Shown here in pieces: positions 1 through 11,983 of a DNA stretch of 64,000 nt. Positions within the stretch are counted from its first letter, which is position 1. Each line of letters starts with the position of its first letter. The stretch is from Pyropia haitanensis. Its lineage: Eukaryota > Rhodophyta > Bangiophyceae > Bangiales > Bangiaceae. The notes under the pieces are model-generated. The model was given only the letters and a program-made list of their open reading frames with translations. It ran no database searches and had not been told where the DNA came from. The DNA is taken from contig SDUX01000001.1 in NCBI GenBank assembly GCA_008729055.1, positions 558,001 to 622,000 of the forward strand. Reading direction: 5' to 3'. A program made the position numbers and the translations under genes.

Positions 1-412
1 GCGGTCTGACGAGGCGGTCGCCAGTCGGAGGCCGTAGTAGTCGAGCTGGGAGTCATGCTGCCAGCAACAAAGTGGAGCATTGAAAGCACATCAGGATGTA
101 CACAGGGGGAAGAATAAACAGACCGAGGACAACGCAAGACAGTGATGAAAACAACGATGGTATGAACAGAAAGTCAGAAGCCATCACCGCGCGAAAGCAT
201 ACGAACGAAACACCAAACAGCACATCAATAGGCAATCAACAGCAGAAACAAGACAGGTACCGTTAAGACCTCTCCAGGCAGAGGGCACGACCAGACGTGC
301 GCTGGCCCCGGCGAACAAGACGTACAATCATGTCGGCATGGCCGGTATCAATGGTCGTCTGTGGCAGCGCCGGCTCACGCTCCACCACCCCCGCAGGGGC
401 AGCGGTCGCCAT
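1..412 (-). CDS. SEC13: SEC13 homologue, 5' part (two exons, runs off the left edge)
   Basis: Minus-strand gene cut by the window start. Exon 1 is 412-326 and encodes 29 residues ending IDTGHADMI. It is followed by a GTACGT donor at 325-320. The intron is 325-58 (268 nt) and ends in CAG. Exon 2 begins at 57 with HDSQLDYYGLRLATASSDR and is in frame (phase 0). Together they match the N-terminus of the WD40 protein SEC13, which typically reads DTxHEDMIHDAQxDYYGxRLATxSSDR. SEC13 is a beta-propeller shared by the COPII outer coat and the nuclear-pore Y complex. The start at 412 gives a short Ala/Pro-rich leader before the conserved stretch; the frame is open further upstream, so the first Met is not certain. 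The intron falls exactly between the two halves of the conserved motif. Identity is strong although only about 48 residues are visible. Confidence 0.85.
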
Positions 413-3400
413 GATGGACCGGAATACAGGTCCAGCAAGCGGCACACGTGTGTGAAGCCGGGCGTCGGGTGGCCGACCGTCCGAAACGGATAGTCGGGCA
501 GCACGTTGACGCGCGGGCGCGAAAGCGTGAGCGCGGCCGGCACGTCGATGGCGCGGTGGTGCCGACCAAACTCTGGCCTCGCTGCACACGCCTCACCGGC
601 AGAACCCTGCAAAGGAGTGCTGTCAGCATTGGAGACCCATCAATTCGAAGGACGAGGTAACTCTTTCATGCGCAGAACCCGATTGCAGTAGAAATTCAGA
701 ATGCTTATGCGGAATCTCGACATTCGGGATCGATTGTCACAGTACAGAAATAAATCGCCTGAGCAGCGGTCACTCGGTGACTTGCGCGTCAGGCGCGTCG
801 ATGGCTGACGGCACCATGTGGCTGATGCGTCAAGGGCATCATGGGCGGCCTGAGTTGCAGCCACTCTCGGGACCTCTACCGCCGCCAACGGCGCGAAAGG
901 GCCTCCCGACCGCGCAGCCACTCCGAGAAGCGCGTTCACCAAAACCGCCACCACCTTCCTTCGCGCGAGCCGAGACCTCTCCAAAACCGTGGCACCAACC
1001 GGTGCGGGGCAGAGGTATTCGAGTAGAGACACGAACCAGCCCGGACCGGCGGGTGTGCCTCTGCCAGAACCCGCCGTCTACTGGCTGTCGACAGAACCGC
1101 CGCCGGCATGCCTGCTCCCTCGTCCACAAACACCAGGTGCACTCTCCGTCGGCTGGGCCTGTCGCCTCCCCCATGCCCATCCGCGCCTGCTAGCGGGCGG
1201 ATCGGCCGCGGTCTGGCGGCTCCAGAAGAGCTCAGCTGCGGCTGCGTGCCGTCGCGCTGGGCAAGCGCCCGCGGGGGCGGGGTGACGGCGACGCCGCTGG
1301 CCCGCCGGCGGGTTGTTTGGTCCACAATCGGGACCGGCCCCGGGGCGCAGTCGGTGGGGTCCTGTGGTCTCCCGGCGGGGCCGAGGCCCGCAGCCCGTCT
1401 TTTGGCCACCGTAGACCAAAGGCGCAGCCCCCGGCGCAGCCCCTCCCCTCCGTGCGTGCGTGTGCCGCGGCGCGTGACGCGGCGCAGCCGCCGCGGCGAG
1501 CGCGTTCGTGGGGACTGCCTGGCTGGCGGTGGTGGCTGTGGCGGCGGTGGTGCCCCTTGGCGCTGATTGCAGGGGAGGAGGGTGGGTGAGTGAGGGAATG
1601 GAGCGTGCCGCACGCACGCGTCGCTTAAGCGTCGCCATCGTCACACGGGCGGGGTGAAAAGGCAAGGGGGGTGGGAGCTCTGGGTGGACGCGGATGCTGG
1701 TCGAGCAGCCTGATCAAGCGCCTGCAGGCGCTCGCAGCTGCACCCCACCTTTGGAGGGCGAGGAGGGATGATTGAGGGCCAAGACACGCGGACCAGCGCA
1801 CGGGTCCGACGGGACCGCGGCCAAGGACCGTCCGGCAGCCGGCGCGGAAGCGGCAGAGCCGCACGCCTCACCAGCCGGCAAGTGGGCCCAATACAGATGG
1901 GCGTGGGGGAGAGAGAGCGGGGACCGCGGACCGAGGAGGGCGGCTATTGACCAAGGAGAACGACCGTCCCCTCGGCGCGGCGGTCTGTAAGGGCCGCTGG
2001 ACTACCAAAAAAGACAAAGAAAAAACTCGAGCGTGTGCGGCGGCGGGCCAACGGCGGCGGCCGCGCGCCGCCCGCCCCCTCCGCGTCGCCGCCGTCGCGT
2101 CCCCGTGGTCGGCGATCCCCCCCTCCAGCAGCCTCCTCATGAGGCCACATCCGGTGCCACCCGATCACGCCCCCCTCCGCCCACGCCGCCCCCGCGCCTT
2201 GCTGGCGGTCTCGCCGCCTCGAGACAGCGATCCCACCCCCGCGACGCAGCCCAGTGAGACCGCCGTCGCTGTCAGCCGGAAGAGGGGCCGATGCCAGCCG
2301 CGTCGCCATCCAGCGATCAAACCCAGCGAACCCCCCCCCCCCCTCCCCTCTGACCGCATCCCCGCCCCGCAAGATCGGTACCTCGCGCGAGCAGCGAATA
2401 GCGGCAGACGGGGAGGGGGGGGGCGGGGGCCGGCGCGATACGTGGCGAGGTTGGCGCGGACACGCATTGGCCTGATAGACCTCATCCGAGGGGGGGGGAG
2501 CGAGAGCAGACGGGCCGGGCCGCGGGCCGCGGAGGGCGCGGCGACCGCGGTCGACCAGAGGGGCCACGGTGGCGGGGACGACCGCGCGGGCCGCGACCGC
2601 CTGCCCGGCGGGCCGACCGGCCGGTCGGCCCGCCGCCCGTCAGGGCTGCCGCGTGGCTGTGACCTGCGTCGGCAAGGCAGGCTGCCGCGGCGGCCGGCGC
2701 CTGACGGCGGCCGCGGTCGGCCGGTCGGGGGGGATGGGGGGGGACGTGCCGCCCGCCCGCGACGACGCGGGGGCCAGGCGGCACGGGCGGGCGGCACGGG
2801 CGGACGGCCTCTCTGCCAACCACTCCACCCTCCCCCCCCCCCCCTTCCTTCCAGCGTCGCCGTCAGTCGTTCGCATCGTGCGGGCGGGAGGGCAGCCCGG
2901 GTCTGGGGGGGGGGGGGCTGCGCGGGCGGTGGGGGGTGTCGAAAGCGGCCACCCTACGGCCGGCCCCGTGTGCGGTGCCTGCTTTGCGCCCGTGGGGGGT
3001 GGGGAGGAGGGCACGACTTGCGCGCGCGCTTACCCGCCGCGCGGCCTCAACCCGACGACCACGCGCGGCGGAGCGCCGTGCTGCGCCCGTCGCGGCGCGG
3101 CGGCCAGCCGGCCCCGCGCGTGCGCGGGCGCGGGCGCCCCTTCGCGGGAGCAGCGGCGGCGGTGGGCCGTCGGGACGGGCGGCCGCCGCGGCGGCCGCGT
3201 CGCGGGGCCGGTCTGACAGCCCCCCACGTTCACCGCGGGGACCCGCGCACTCCGCCCGTCGCCCCCCTTTCTCCCGCCTCTGTTGGTACCGCCCTCTGTC
3301 CGTCGTGGTCGGGCTGGCTGGCTAGGCGCGCCCCACGTTGGGGCGGCGCGGGCGGTCCCCGTGGCCGACCGCGGCGGGACGGCCGTCGCTGCCGGTTGAC

Positions 3401-3815
3401 GTTGACCCCCCGCAGGAGCCGTTCGGCCGGGTAGCCCGTCCATCCTCTCTTCCCCCGTGGCTGTGGCTGTTGCCTCCCCACCCCCCCCCCCACTTTGCTC
3501 GGGGTGGTCGTGTCCTACACCCACTCCCTACCGCCCCTTGGCCCCACACGTCCACGACGTGCGCCACCGCGGACGCGGACGGCCCATTGCCTTGTCCCAG
3601 CCGGCGGCGCCTCGCCCCCCTTCCTCCCCTCGGCGCACGCACGCACGCACGCACACAATCATCCCCGCTACCCTCTCCTCTCTTCCACGCCCACCCGCTC
3701 CACTCTTCCACTCTATCTTGCCTGCACACTCCCTCCTGACGTGGTGTCCCCTTCCACGACACTTCTCTTTCCCCCCATCCCGCAGCCAGCCTGTCCCACC
3801 CTCTCTGTAGCGGCC
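413..3815. other. Intergenic region between SEC13 and the kinase-like gene
   Basis: This 3.4 kb lies between two divergent genes and should contain both promoters. GC rises sharply after about 1.0 kb, with many short G and C runs. Long open frames exist on both strands (for example 1947-3434 +), but they are Arg/Pro/Ala-rich, overlap one another, and show no domain. Pyrimidine-rich sequence at about 3640-3810 ends in CTGTAG just before the kinase ATG and could be a 3' splice site of a 5'-UTR intron. No gene is called here. Confidence 0.5.
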
Positions 3816-4214
3816 ATGGTTGACACCTACTCCCGGTCGCTGTCGCCCGTGCGGCGGCGGCCGGTCCTCGCCGCACAATCGCCGCCAGGCGGGTCCTCCT
3901 CCCCCCACATCAGTGCTGGCCGTGACACCTCCCAGCCGTGGCTGCTGCGGCGCAAGTCGTCGGTGCCCCTCCCTTCCGCCTCTTCCCCCTCAGCCGCGGC
4001 GGCGCCGCGGAGCTCGCCGGGCCGGCCAGAGGCGCGGACGTCGCCGGGCCGGTCGGGCCGCCGCCGCTCGCCCCGGCGGTCACCATCCGCGCCCGAGCAA
4101 GGGCGCGGGGGGGGCGGCAGGTCCGGCTCCTCCCGCCGGTCTCCCCAGCGGGACGACCATGCCGGCGGCGGTGGAGAGGGAGGAGCGCCCCGCCGGTCGT
4201 CACGAGGCCGCCGA

Positions 4215-4247
<33 letters not shown>

Positions 4248-4633
4248 CGCCGCGCGGCGACAGGCAACGGCGGCGAGCCGGTGGTGCGCAGGTACGGCCC
4301 GGCCGCCCATGGCGGTGGCGGCGGCGGCGGCGGTGGTGGTGGTGGTGGTGGTGGCGGGGAGTTTGTTGGTGTGGGGGGGGGTGTCCTTGTTGGCAGCGCC
4401 GGCAGCGTCGGCTCGGCCGAGCCGCTGACCAGCCGGGAGCGCGCCCTCCACCGGCGGCTGGCCGAGCGGGAGGCGCTGCTGGCGCTGGCACGCGCCGACG
4501 TGGCCGCGCTGCACGCCGCCGCGGAGCAGCGTGACGCGGAAGCCGCCGCCGCCGCCGCCCTCCGCCGCGTCTGGCCCCGCCCCGAGTACCGGCTGCCGGC
4601 GCCGCTGACGCCGCCGCCACCGGCGTCGTCGGC

Positions 4634-4668
<35 letters not shown>

Positions 4669-6670
4669 GCTTTGGCAGCGGCGGCGGCGGCGCGGGAACT
4701 GCTGGCGGCAGCCACAGCGAACGGTTTGGCGGCAGCTACGCTGACGATGGCACGGAGGACGGGGAGGAGGAGGAGGAGGAGGAAGATGACGTGCTGTCGC
4801 TCGACCTGCTCGGCGCCGCCGCAGCCGGGGGGGCCGGCCGCGGCTCGGCCATGGGCGGCGCCGCGGCGGCCGCCGCCCGCGACGCGGCCATGGTGGCCGC
4901 CGCCGCGCTGCCGCCGTGGCTCCTCGTGTCCGGCGGGGAGGTGCGGCTGCACGGTGCGCTGACGCCACAGGCGGGGGGCGCCGGCGTCTGGGCGCGGGGG
5001 CTCTGGCGTGGCAAGCGCGTCGCGATTAAGCGGCGGGTGGAGGGGCGGGCGTGGGCCGTCCCGCCAGGCGTGGGCGGGGTGGGTGGCGCCATCACGTCCC
5101 GGGCGACCACCTCGCCTGTGGGCACAATGGCCGAGCCGACCGTCGCCGAGGCGGCGTTTTGGGCGGAAGCGGCCGCCCACGGGCGGCTGCGGTGCCCCAA
5201 CATTGTCATGCTGCTCGGGGTGGTCCTGGGGCCCGCGTCGGGCGGCGCACCCCCAGTGCCGGTGGGCGCCAGCGGCGGCAATGCAAGTGGTGGCGCCACT
5301 GCCTCCCCCCCACCGGCCACGCTCCGTGGCGGAGGCCGGGCGCTCATCTATGAGCTCCTCGATGGCGCGGCGCCGCTGGACGTGACCGCGCTCGCGCGGC
5401 ACCCCGCAGCGGCCCTCGACGTGGCCGCCGATATGGCGGCGGCGCTCGCCTATGCGCACGGCCAGGGGGTGGTACACAATGACGTGCGGCCGGCCAACGT
5501 GCTCGTGCTGCCGGCCGTACCACGCGGGACGGCAGCCGCGGGGGGGGGCACCGCCGCCCCCGCGTGGTCGTCCACGGGGGGCGGATCCCTCGGCGGCTGG
5601 TGGGCGGCCGCCGCCGCGGACGTGTTCCCCGGCGGCGGCAGCAGCCACCGCCGCAGCAGTGGCGGCGGGAGTGGTGGGAGTGGCGGCGGCGGTGGGCCGG
5701 GCGGTGCCGCGGGGGGGGGTGTCACGCCGTGCCGCCGCCGCCGCACGGGTGGGGCGGACGATGGGTATGGCGACGAGGCGGGCGCGTCGACGCTGTCGGT
5801 GCTGTCGACGCTGTCGCAGGCGGCGGCGGCGCCGCTGCTCGGCGCTCCCGGCCTGGCCGTGACGGCCAAGCTGGCCGGCTGGTCCCACGCGACGGTCACG
5901 CCGACGCCACGAACGTCCTTCACCCCCCCCCCCCTCCTCGCTCACGGCGGCGACGCTGTCGCCGCCGCCGCCGCTGCCGCCGCCGCCGCCACCACCACCG
6001 CCGACGGGTCGACGCTCCCCCGCTGTCCGTGCCCCACCGCGTCGCGGTCCTCGGTGGACCGGCTGTGGCGGACCACCAACGGCGCCCTGCCGTGGGCCGC
6101 CCCCGAAGCGCTCCGCGGCGAGCGCGTCGGCCCGCCCGCCGACATTTACGCGTTTGGGGTGCTGCTGTGGGGGCTCCTGACCGGCGTTGCCGACCCGTAC
6201 GCGCCCGAGGGGCTATCGCCGCTCGTCGCGGCGGCAGAGGTGGCCGCGGGGGGGGGCGGGGGGGGGGGGGGGGGTGGCGGGGGGGAGCGTCGCCCCCTCC
6301 GCCGCCCACGCCTGCCTCGGGGGGGGGGGGGGGGTGGGCGGCCCTCGCGGAACGCTGCTGGGCCGAGGTGCCCGAAGCGCGGCCGCGGGCGGAGGAGGTG
6401 GCGACCGCGCTCGCACGGCTGCGGTGTGAGCTGGTGGGCGGTGGGGGGGAGGGGGGGGGGAGGCGGGGGGGAGCGCGGCGGCCGCACCCGCTGGGGGTGG
6501 TGTGCCGGGCGGTGACGGGGGCGGGAGGGGGGGGTGGGGGGGGAGGCGGGCGCGTCGGGTTGGGGGCGCGTCAGCAGCCTGCGTGCGATGCTCCGCGGCG
6601 GCGGCCGGCGGGTGTCGTCGATGGGGGGGGGGCCGCCGCGCGGCCGCCGTGGGTGGAACGCCAGGCGTGA
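3816..6670 (+). CDS. Gly/Ala-rich protein with a degenerate TKL-type kinase domain
   Basis: The start at 3816 (ATGGTTGACACC) follows pyrimidine-rich leader and opens MVDTYSRSLSPVRRRP, a basic Ser/Arg N-terminus. About 380 residues of Gly, Ala and acidic low-complexity sequence precede a kinase fold at roughly residues 385-950. Visible landmarks are the beta-3 lysine in RVAIKRRV (about residue 404), an HxD loop VVHNDVRPANVLV (about 554) and an APE motif WAAPEALRGE (about 760). Next comes DIYAFGVLLWGLLTG, then AERCWAEVPEARPRAEEV, the Cys-Trp/Arg-Pro signature of TKL kinases. The DFG position reads KLAGW, so the metal-binding Asp is absent and a pseudokinase is likely. The last block lies in another frame: the frame changes within the G runs at 6248-6334, and the stop at 6670 belongs to the second frame. 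A large low-complexity insertion separates the HxD loop from the DFG position. Confidence 0.7.
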
Positions 6671-7562
6671 CGGGTCCGAGCGGGGGCGGCACGTGGGGTG
6701 GCGGCAGGGTGGGAGGCGCCGCGTCGCGTGGGGTCGGGTGACGCGGCGGCACCGTGGGGGGGCACCGCCGCTGGGGGGGGGGGGGGGTATTGGCTGGTTT
6801 GTTGTATCCGTCCCGCCCCGCTGCGCCGCCGCCGTCGCGGCCGCCGCCCGCCCGTCGCCGCGGTCACCGTGGCGGCCTGTCCCCGCCGTTGGGCGTTCCC
6901 ACCCGTGCCGGCGGCGGGGCGGCCCATCCACGGGGGGGCGCCACCGGCCGCCCCGCCGGGCGTTGGCAGCGCACCGCCCCAGCCCGGCAGCGTGTGCCTG
7001 CCAGTGGGGGGTGCGGACGTATCGGACAGCGCCCGTCCAACCCGCGCCGTGGGGTGGACGGGGCGAGCCCCGCGGCGGCGGCGGCCGCTACGACAACGCT
7101 TCTCCTCTTCTCCTGTACCCCCAGACGTTGCGTGAGAGCGCAACGTCCCGCCATCACCGCCGTCCCCCGCACTCCGACGGAGAGACGGACGGGTCCGGTC
7201 CACTCGTGAATAGCTGCGTCGGACGGCGCACGAGTCATCGATCCACGTCACACGGGGACGCGCGACACCCCTGCACGTCGTGTCGTGTCAATGTAAGCAG
7301 TCCGTGAAGAAACTTGGTTCCGCCAAACTTTGACAGAAAACCAATGTCGGCCAGGTAATTCTTCCAACCCCCCCCCATTCATGCACGTCTTGCCCACCCA
7401 CACGGCAGGCATCTACCTCTGTCCATCCGTGTAATTATCCAACCGCCCTCTTGCCTTGCCACCTCGGTCGCCCTCTTCGTACCCACCTTCCTCTTCCCTC
7501 CCATCCACCCCACTCCCGCCCCAGCTGCACTCCCCCCCCTCCCCCCAACGTCTGTCTGCACG
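6671..7562. other. Intergenic spacer, no gene seen
   Basis: GC-rich 3' flank of the kinase-like gene passes at about 7280 into lower-GC sequence, with CT-rich stretches near 7360-7560 just before the next start codon. That lower-GC part is the likely promoter and 5'-UTR of the downstream gene. I see no domain, repeat or RNA gene. Confidence 0.4.
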
Positions 7563-8035
7563 ATGCCTTCCTACCGCCCACCCCCCCCCCCCCCACCCCC
7601 CCCACCACCGCCACCCCCTCCCCCATCGACGCCCTCGCCGCCCTCGCGCGCTCCATCGCCCCCCGCCTCCCCCCCCCACCGCCCGGGCCGCCGCGTACGG
7701 CGCGCTCCTGGGCGGCGCGGCGGGCCCCCCCCCCGGTCGCACCCCCCCCCCCCCCCCCCACCCCCCCCCACTCCCCCCCCCACCACCCCCACCACCACCA
7801 CTCCCCCGCTCACGGTCTGGGGCGCTGGCGCTCGCCGCCGCCGCGGCGCTGCTGCGGGGCGAGCCCGCCGCCGCGGCCGTCGCGTCGTGCCGGCGGTCGG
7901 CGGCGCTGCCGCCGCCGCTGGTCGCCGTCCTCGTCCACCTTGCGGGGGAGGGGGGGCGGCTCGCCCCCGACGGGGGGGGTGGGGGGGGGTGCCGCGCCGC
8001 CCCCCGCCGCTAGTGTTTGCGCCGCCGCCGGGCGG

Positions 8036-8067
<32 letters not shown>

Positions 8068-9898
8068 CGCCGCCGCCGGGGGGGGGGGGGAGGGGGGCGG
8101 GGGCGCCCCGACGGCCGCCGCGCCGGGGTCTGGCTGGCCCGCCACGCCGCCGCGGGACCGCCACCGCCGCCGCCGCGCGCGGGTGGGGGCGGCCGCGTTT
8201 GGGCCGCCGCCGCCGCCGCCGGGGGGGGGGGGGGGGGGCGCCCGTGTCGCCGCCGCCGGTGCGGCGGCGGCGGCCGCTGCGGAGGTGGACCCGCTGCTGG
8301 CGGCGGTGGTGGCGCGGCGGCCGCCGCGGCGGCCGCGGCGGCCGGCGGCCGCCCCGCCGCCGTCGGGCGGGGCGTCTGGGACGCGTCGCGGCGACCGCGC
8401 CGCCGCTGCCGCCGCCGTCGACGCCAGTGCCGGCGCCACGCCCGCCGCCAGTGCCGGCGCCACGCACACCGCCGCCGCTGCCGCCGCCGCCGCCGCGGTT
8501 GCGCCGCCGCCCGTCTATGACGGGGGCGGCAGCCTGGCGGCGCTGACGCCCGAGATGGCAGCGGCGGCGGCGGCCCACCCCCCCCCACCCCCCCCCCCGC
8601 CACCCCACCCACAGCCGGCGCCGCCCACCCCACCGTTGCCGCCGCGCTCGCCACGGCAACGGCGGCCGCCCAGGCGGCGGCGGCGGCGACGCTGTGCCGC
8701 GTCGTCACGGCGGCGGCGGCGGCACGGCCGGCGGTGCCGCCGGCAACGGCGGTCGCGGCGGTGGCGGACGCGGCGCTCGCGGCGGTCGGCACCGCCGCGT
8801 CACCGGCGGCCGCTGCCGCCGCGGCACGGCGGGTGGGGCGGCTGGCGGTGTGGGTGGCGCCGGTGGAGGGCGCCCTGGGCGGGCGCCCCGGTGGGGGGGG
8901 GGGGGGGCGGCGGCGCCGGCGCCGGCGGCGGCGGTGGTGGCGGCGCTCGCGCCGGGCGCGACGGCGGGGGGGGGGGGCGGGTGCTCTGGTGGGCCGCCGC
9001 CGCCCCTGCGGTGGCGGCCGCCGCGGACGTTGCGTGTGGCGGCATTGACTGGGACGGCGGTGGGGAGGCAGAGGCGGACGCGGCTGAGGTGTGGGGTGGG
9101 GGGGGGGGGGGGGTACCGACGGCGGCGGCGGCGGCGGCGACTGGGGTGGCGGCGGTGGCGGGGGTGGCGGTGGCGGCGTGCCGCCGTGCTTGGCGGGCGT
9201 CGGCGTGGAGGCGCTGCTGCCGCCCGCGGGCGTCGCGGCGGTGGTGCGGGTGGGCCGGCTCGGCGGCCTGTGCCGGTCGCTGGGCGTGGACGCGGGGGGG
9301 GGGTGGGGGGGGCTCCCGCCGCTGGGGGGGGGGGGGACGTCCGCCCGTGGATCGCCGCGGTCGAGGCGTTTGTGGGGGGGGTGGTTGCGGGGGGGGGGGG
9401 GGGGGGGGGGCACCGCGCCCCGACGCCCTGGGTGCGGACGCCCTGGACGGCGGCAACGGCGGTGACGGCGGCGGCAGCGGGAGGGGCCGCGACGGTGACG
9501 GCGGCGGCGGCGGCGACAGGGGCAGCAGCGGCGGCGGCGGCGGCGGCGGCGGCGGCCGCACGGCGGCCGCGTCGCCAGTGGCCGCGGCGGGGGCGTCAGC
9601 CCGCTGCCGCCGCCGCGGGCGCCGCCGCCGCCGCCGCGGCGGCGCCGCGGCGGTGGCGCCGCCCGTCCTCTTTTGCCGGCCGGCGTCCCCCCCCCGGGCG
9701 GCCGGCCCGCCGGTGGGGCGCCGCCGACGCCGCGGTCGCCCGCGTCGGTCGTGCCGCTCGCCGTGACGCCGTTTCCGCTCGACGGCCTCGGCGGGCCCGC
9801 CGGCGGCGGCGGCGGCGCCGACCGGCCGCACCCGCCGCTCGCGCGCTGCTTCCCGGCCAGCGACGCCCCGCCGGCGGGGCGTGGCGTTGACGAGGACG

Positions 9899-9941
<43 letters not shown>

Positions 9942-10752
9942 GCCGCCCCTCCCCCTGCCCGTCCTCATCGACGCCCTCCTCGGCGCGCCGCTCCACCGGC
10001 TGGCGGCCGCCCTGACGCGGCGGGTGCGCGCGCACCTCGCCACCGCCGCGCGGCTGCCGGTGCACCTGGCCTTCCTCACCGCCCTCGCGGTGCACCCCGC
10101 GACGCCGTTTGCGGCCGCCCTCGCGGCGGCGCTGCCGTCCCCCCCCACGCCCGACGGCCTCGCCGCGGCGGTGGCGCCCGCGCTGGCCGCCGCCGGGCTG
10201 GCCGTCCCGGCCGGCGGGGACCTCTGCCTGTCCCTCACCGCCGCGGCGCCGGTGACCATCGCGGTCGCCTACACGCCGCCGCCGCCGGGGGGGTGGTGGC
10301 TCGATGGCGCCGCCGCCGACGCGTACGGGGCGCTGCTAACGGGCGCCGTGCGGGCGGCGGCGGCGGCGGCGGCGGTCGCGGCGGTGCCGCCGGCGGGGTG
10401 GCCCGCCGCGGCGGCCGCGCGGCAGCTGCTGGGCGCGGTGGGGGCGGCGGGGGGGACCGCCCGGGCGGCGGCGGCGGCGGCGTTTGTGGCCGCGGGGGGG
10501 GGGTGGGCGGCGGCGGCGGTGGCGGTGGCGGTGGCGCCGCCGACGGGGCGGGCTTGGCCGACGGCGACGGCGGGGTGGCGGGGGGGGGGCTGTGGGCGGA
10601 CCGGGAGCGGCACCGCGCGTACCTGCGCGCCGCCGCGGTCGGCGCGTTTGTGGGGGGGGGGGGGGGGAGCGGGCCGTCGCGCGGGCGGTGGCGGGGGTGG
10701 TGGCGGCGCTCGCGCCGCTGTCCGCCGCGCCGCCCCCGAGGGGAGGGGGAGC

Positions 10753-10804
<52 letters not shown>

Positions 10805-11095
10805 AGCGGCGCGCGTGGCGGCGGACGCGGCGGCGGTCGCGGCGGCCGGCGGGTGCACCGTCGCGGCGGCACCGCCGGCGCGCCCGGCGTGCCGCCGCCG
10901 TCGGCGGCGGCGGTCACCGCCGCCCGCGACGCGGTGCGGTCGCGCGCGGCGCTGCTGCTGCAGGTGCTCCCCGCGGCGGCGGCGGCGGCGGCGGCGCGGG
11001 GGGGGAGCGGCGGGGGGGCGTCGCTGGCAGAGCTGCGGCTGTGCCTCGACTGGAATGGGTACTGGGGGGGGGGGGGGGGTGGGGGGGCGGGGTGA
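7563..11095 (+). CDS. Probable gamma-tubulin complex component (GCP/Spc97-98 family), frame broken in G/C runs
   Basis: No single frame covers this gene, but conserved-looking blocks follow the order of the GCP family. They are RVGRLAVWVAPVEGALGG near 8840 (family: WV-x-G-x-L-x-D), EALLPPAGVAAVVRVGRLGG near 9210 (family: FL...il-x-x-GK-x-L), and PLPVLIDALLGAPLHRLAAA near 9955. The last continues through HLATAARLPVHLAFLTALAV, the family's helical L-x-x-HL-x-x-LR segment. After that come VTIAVAYTPPPPGGWWLDG near 10255 (family: Y-x-x-P-x-P) and a terminal LAELRLCLDWNGYW (family: RLDFNxYY). The protein would nucleate microtubules as part of a gamma-tubulin ring complex. Blocks lie in all three forward frames, changing in or near runs such as 9107-9112 and 9391-9410, and are separated by Gly, Ala and Pro tracts. 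The start at 7563 (MPSYRPPP) is tentative. Which paralogue it is cannot be told. Confidence 0.5.
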
Positions 11096-11983
11096 CCCGA
11101 CAGGAGGGGGGACTCGTCCGTGACCGCGCTGCGGCTGCGTTGCACGTGGCGGACGGGGGTCGGCTGCGCGGGCGCGTGGCCGTGGCGGCGCGGCGGCTGC
11201 CGAGCGGCCCGGTTTTTGGGGGCACGCCACCCCGCGCAAGAAGGTCTTCACAGCGCTCTCCTCCCCTGCGGTTGGCGGTGACGTCACGAGCGCACGGCGG
11301 GGAGGATGGGTGCGACACCCCGGTGGTCCCGGACCGCCCGTCCCTTTTACAGCGTCGGCGCCGCGGTGTGGGCAGTGTGGAGATGAGCGCGGCCCCGTCT
11401 CGAGCGTCTCGAGCGGCTGTCTGGATGCGAATACCTCGCGGGCGTGCCCCGCACCGCCCGCCCTCGCAGGTACGGCCGCGGTCGTACTCGCATTCCCCAC
11501 GTCTATGGGGACGTTCGTTCTCACCGTGTGTGTCCGCGCTTGACGCCGCCCAACGAGCCGACAAACGCATTGATGGCCGGCGCGTGCTCGTGCAGAAGGA
11601 CGTTGGCGGCTGCTGGGTGCTGTTGCTCTTTCCTTTGGCTCTCTTCTTGGGGCGCACGCTACGCGTTTGCGCGCCTCTTTCTTGGATGCAGGCGTTGTCT
11701 GTATTCGGCTAAGGACACACACCCCATTCAATTAAATGTGATTTCATGCAAAGTCTTGCCTGTGCCTGGTGACTCTGCTTGGGGAGACCGCGTCGTGCCC
11801 AATTCCGCCCTTGCACAGATCGCATCGATCAGCTTCCAGCTCCTTCGCCGCCACCAACGTCTCGAGCGACAACGACGACCACAACCACATCGCACGCTGC
11901 TCCACCCGCCGTACCCCGCCGCCTCCCTCCCTCCCTCCCCAGAAACCTGTTTCTTTTCCACGGCTACGCCGACCGACGCTGCC
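11096..11983. other. Intergenic spacer with promoter-like lower-GC sequence
   Basis: The sequence between the GCP-like gene and the PsbQ-like gene falls in GC after about 11220. It contains T-rich sequence near 11630-11760 and a CT-rich leader (about 11880-11960) directly before the next ATG. No coding signal, repeat or RNA gene is visible. Confidence 0.4.

Noticed and set aside
53..235. 60-codon hydrophobic minus-strand frame
   Set aside because: Lies within the SEC13 intron and ends just inside exon 2 in another frame; hydrophobicity reflects the pyrimidine-rich intron.
1947..3434. 495-codon open frame on the plus strand
   Set aside because: Arg/Pro/Ala-rich with no domain, overlaps several equally long frames on both strands; expected in GC-rich DNA where stop codons are rare.
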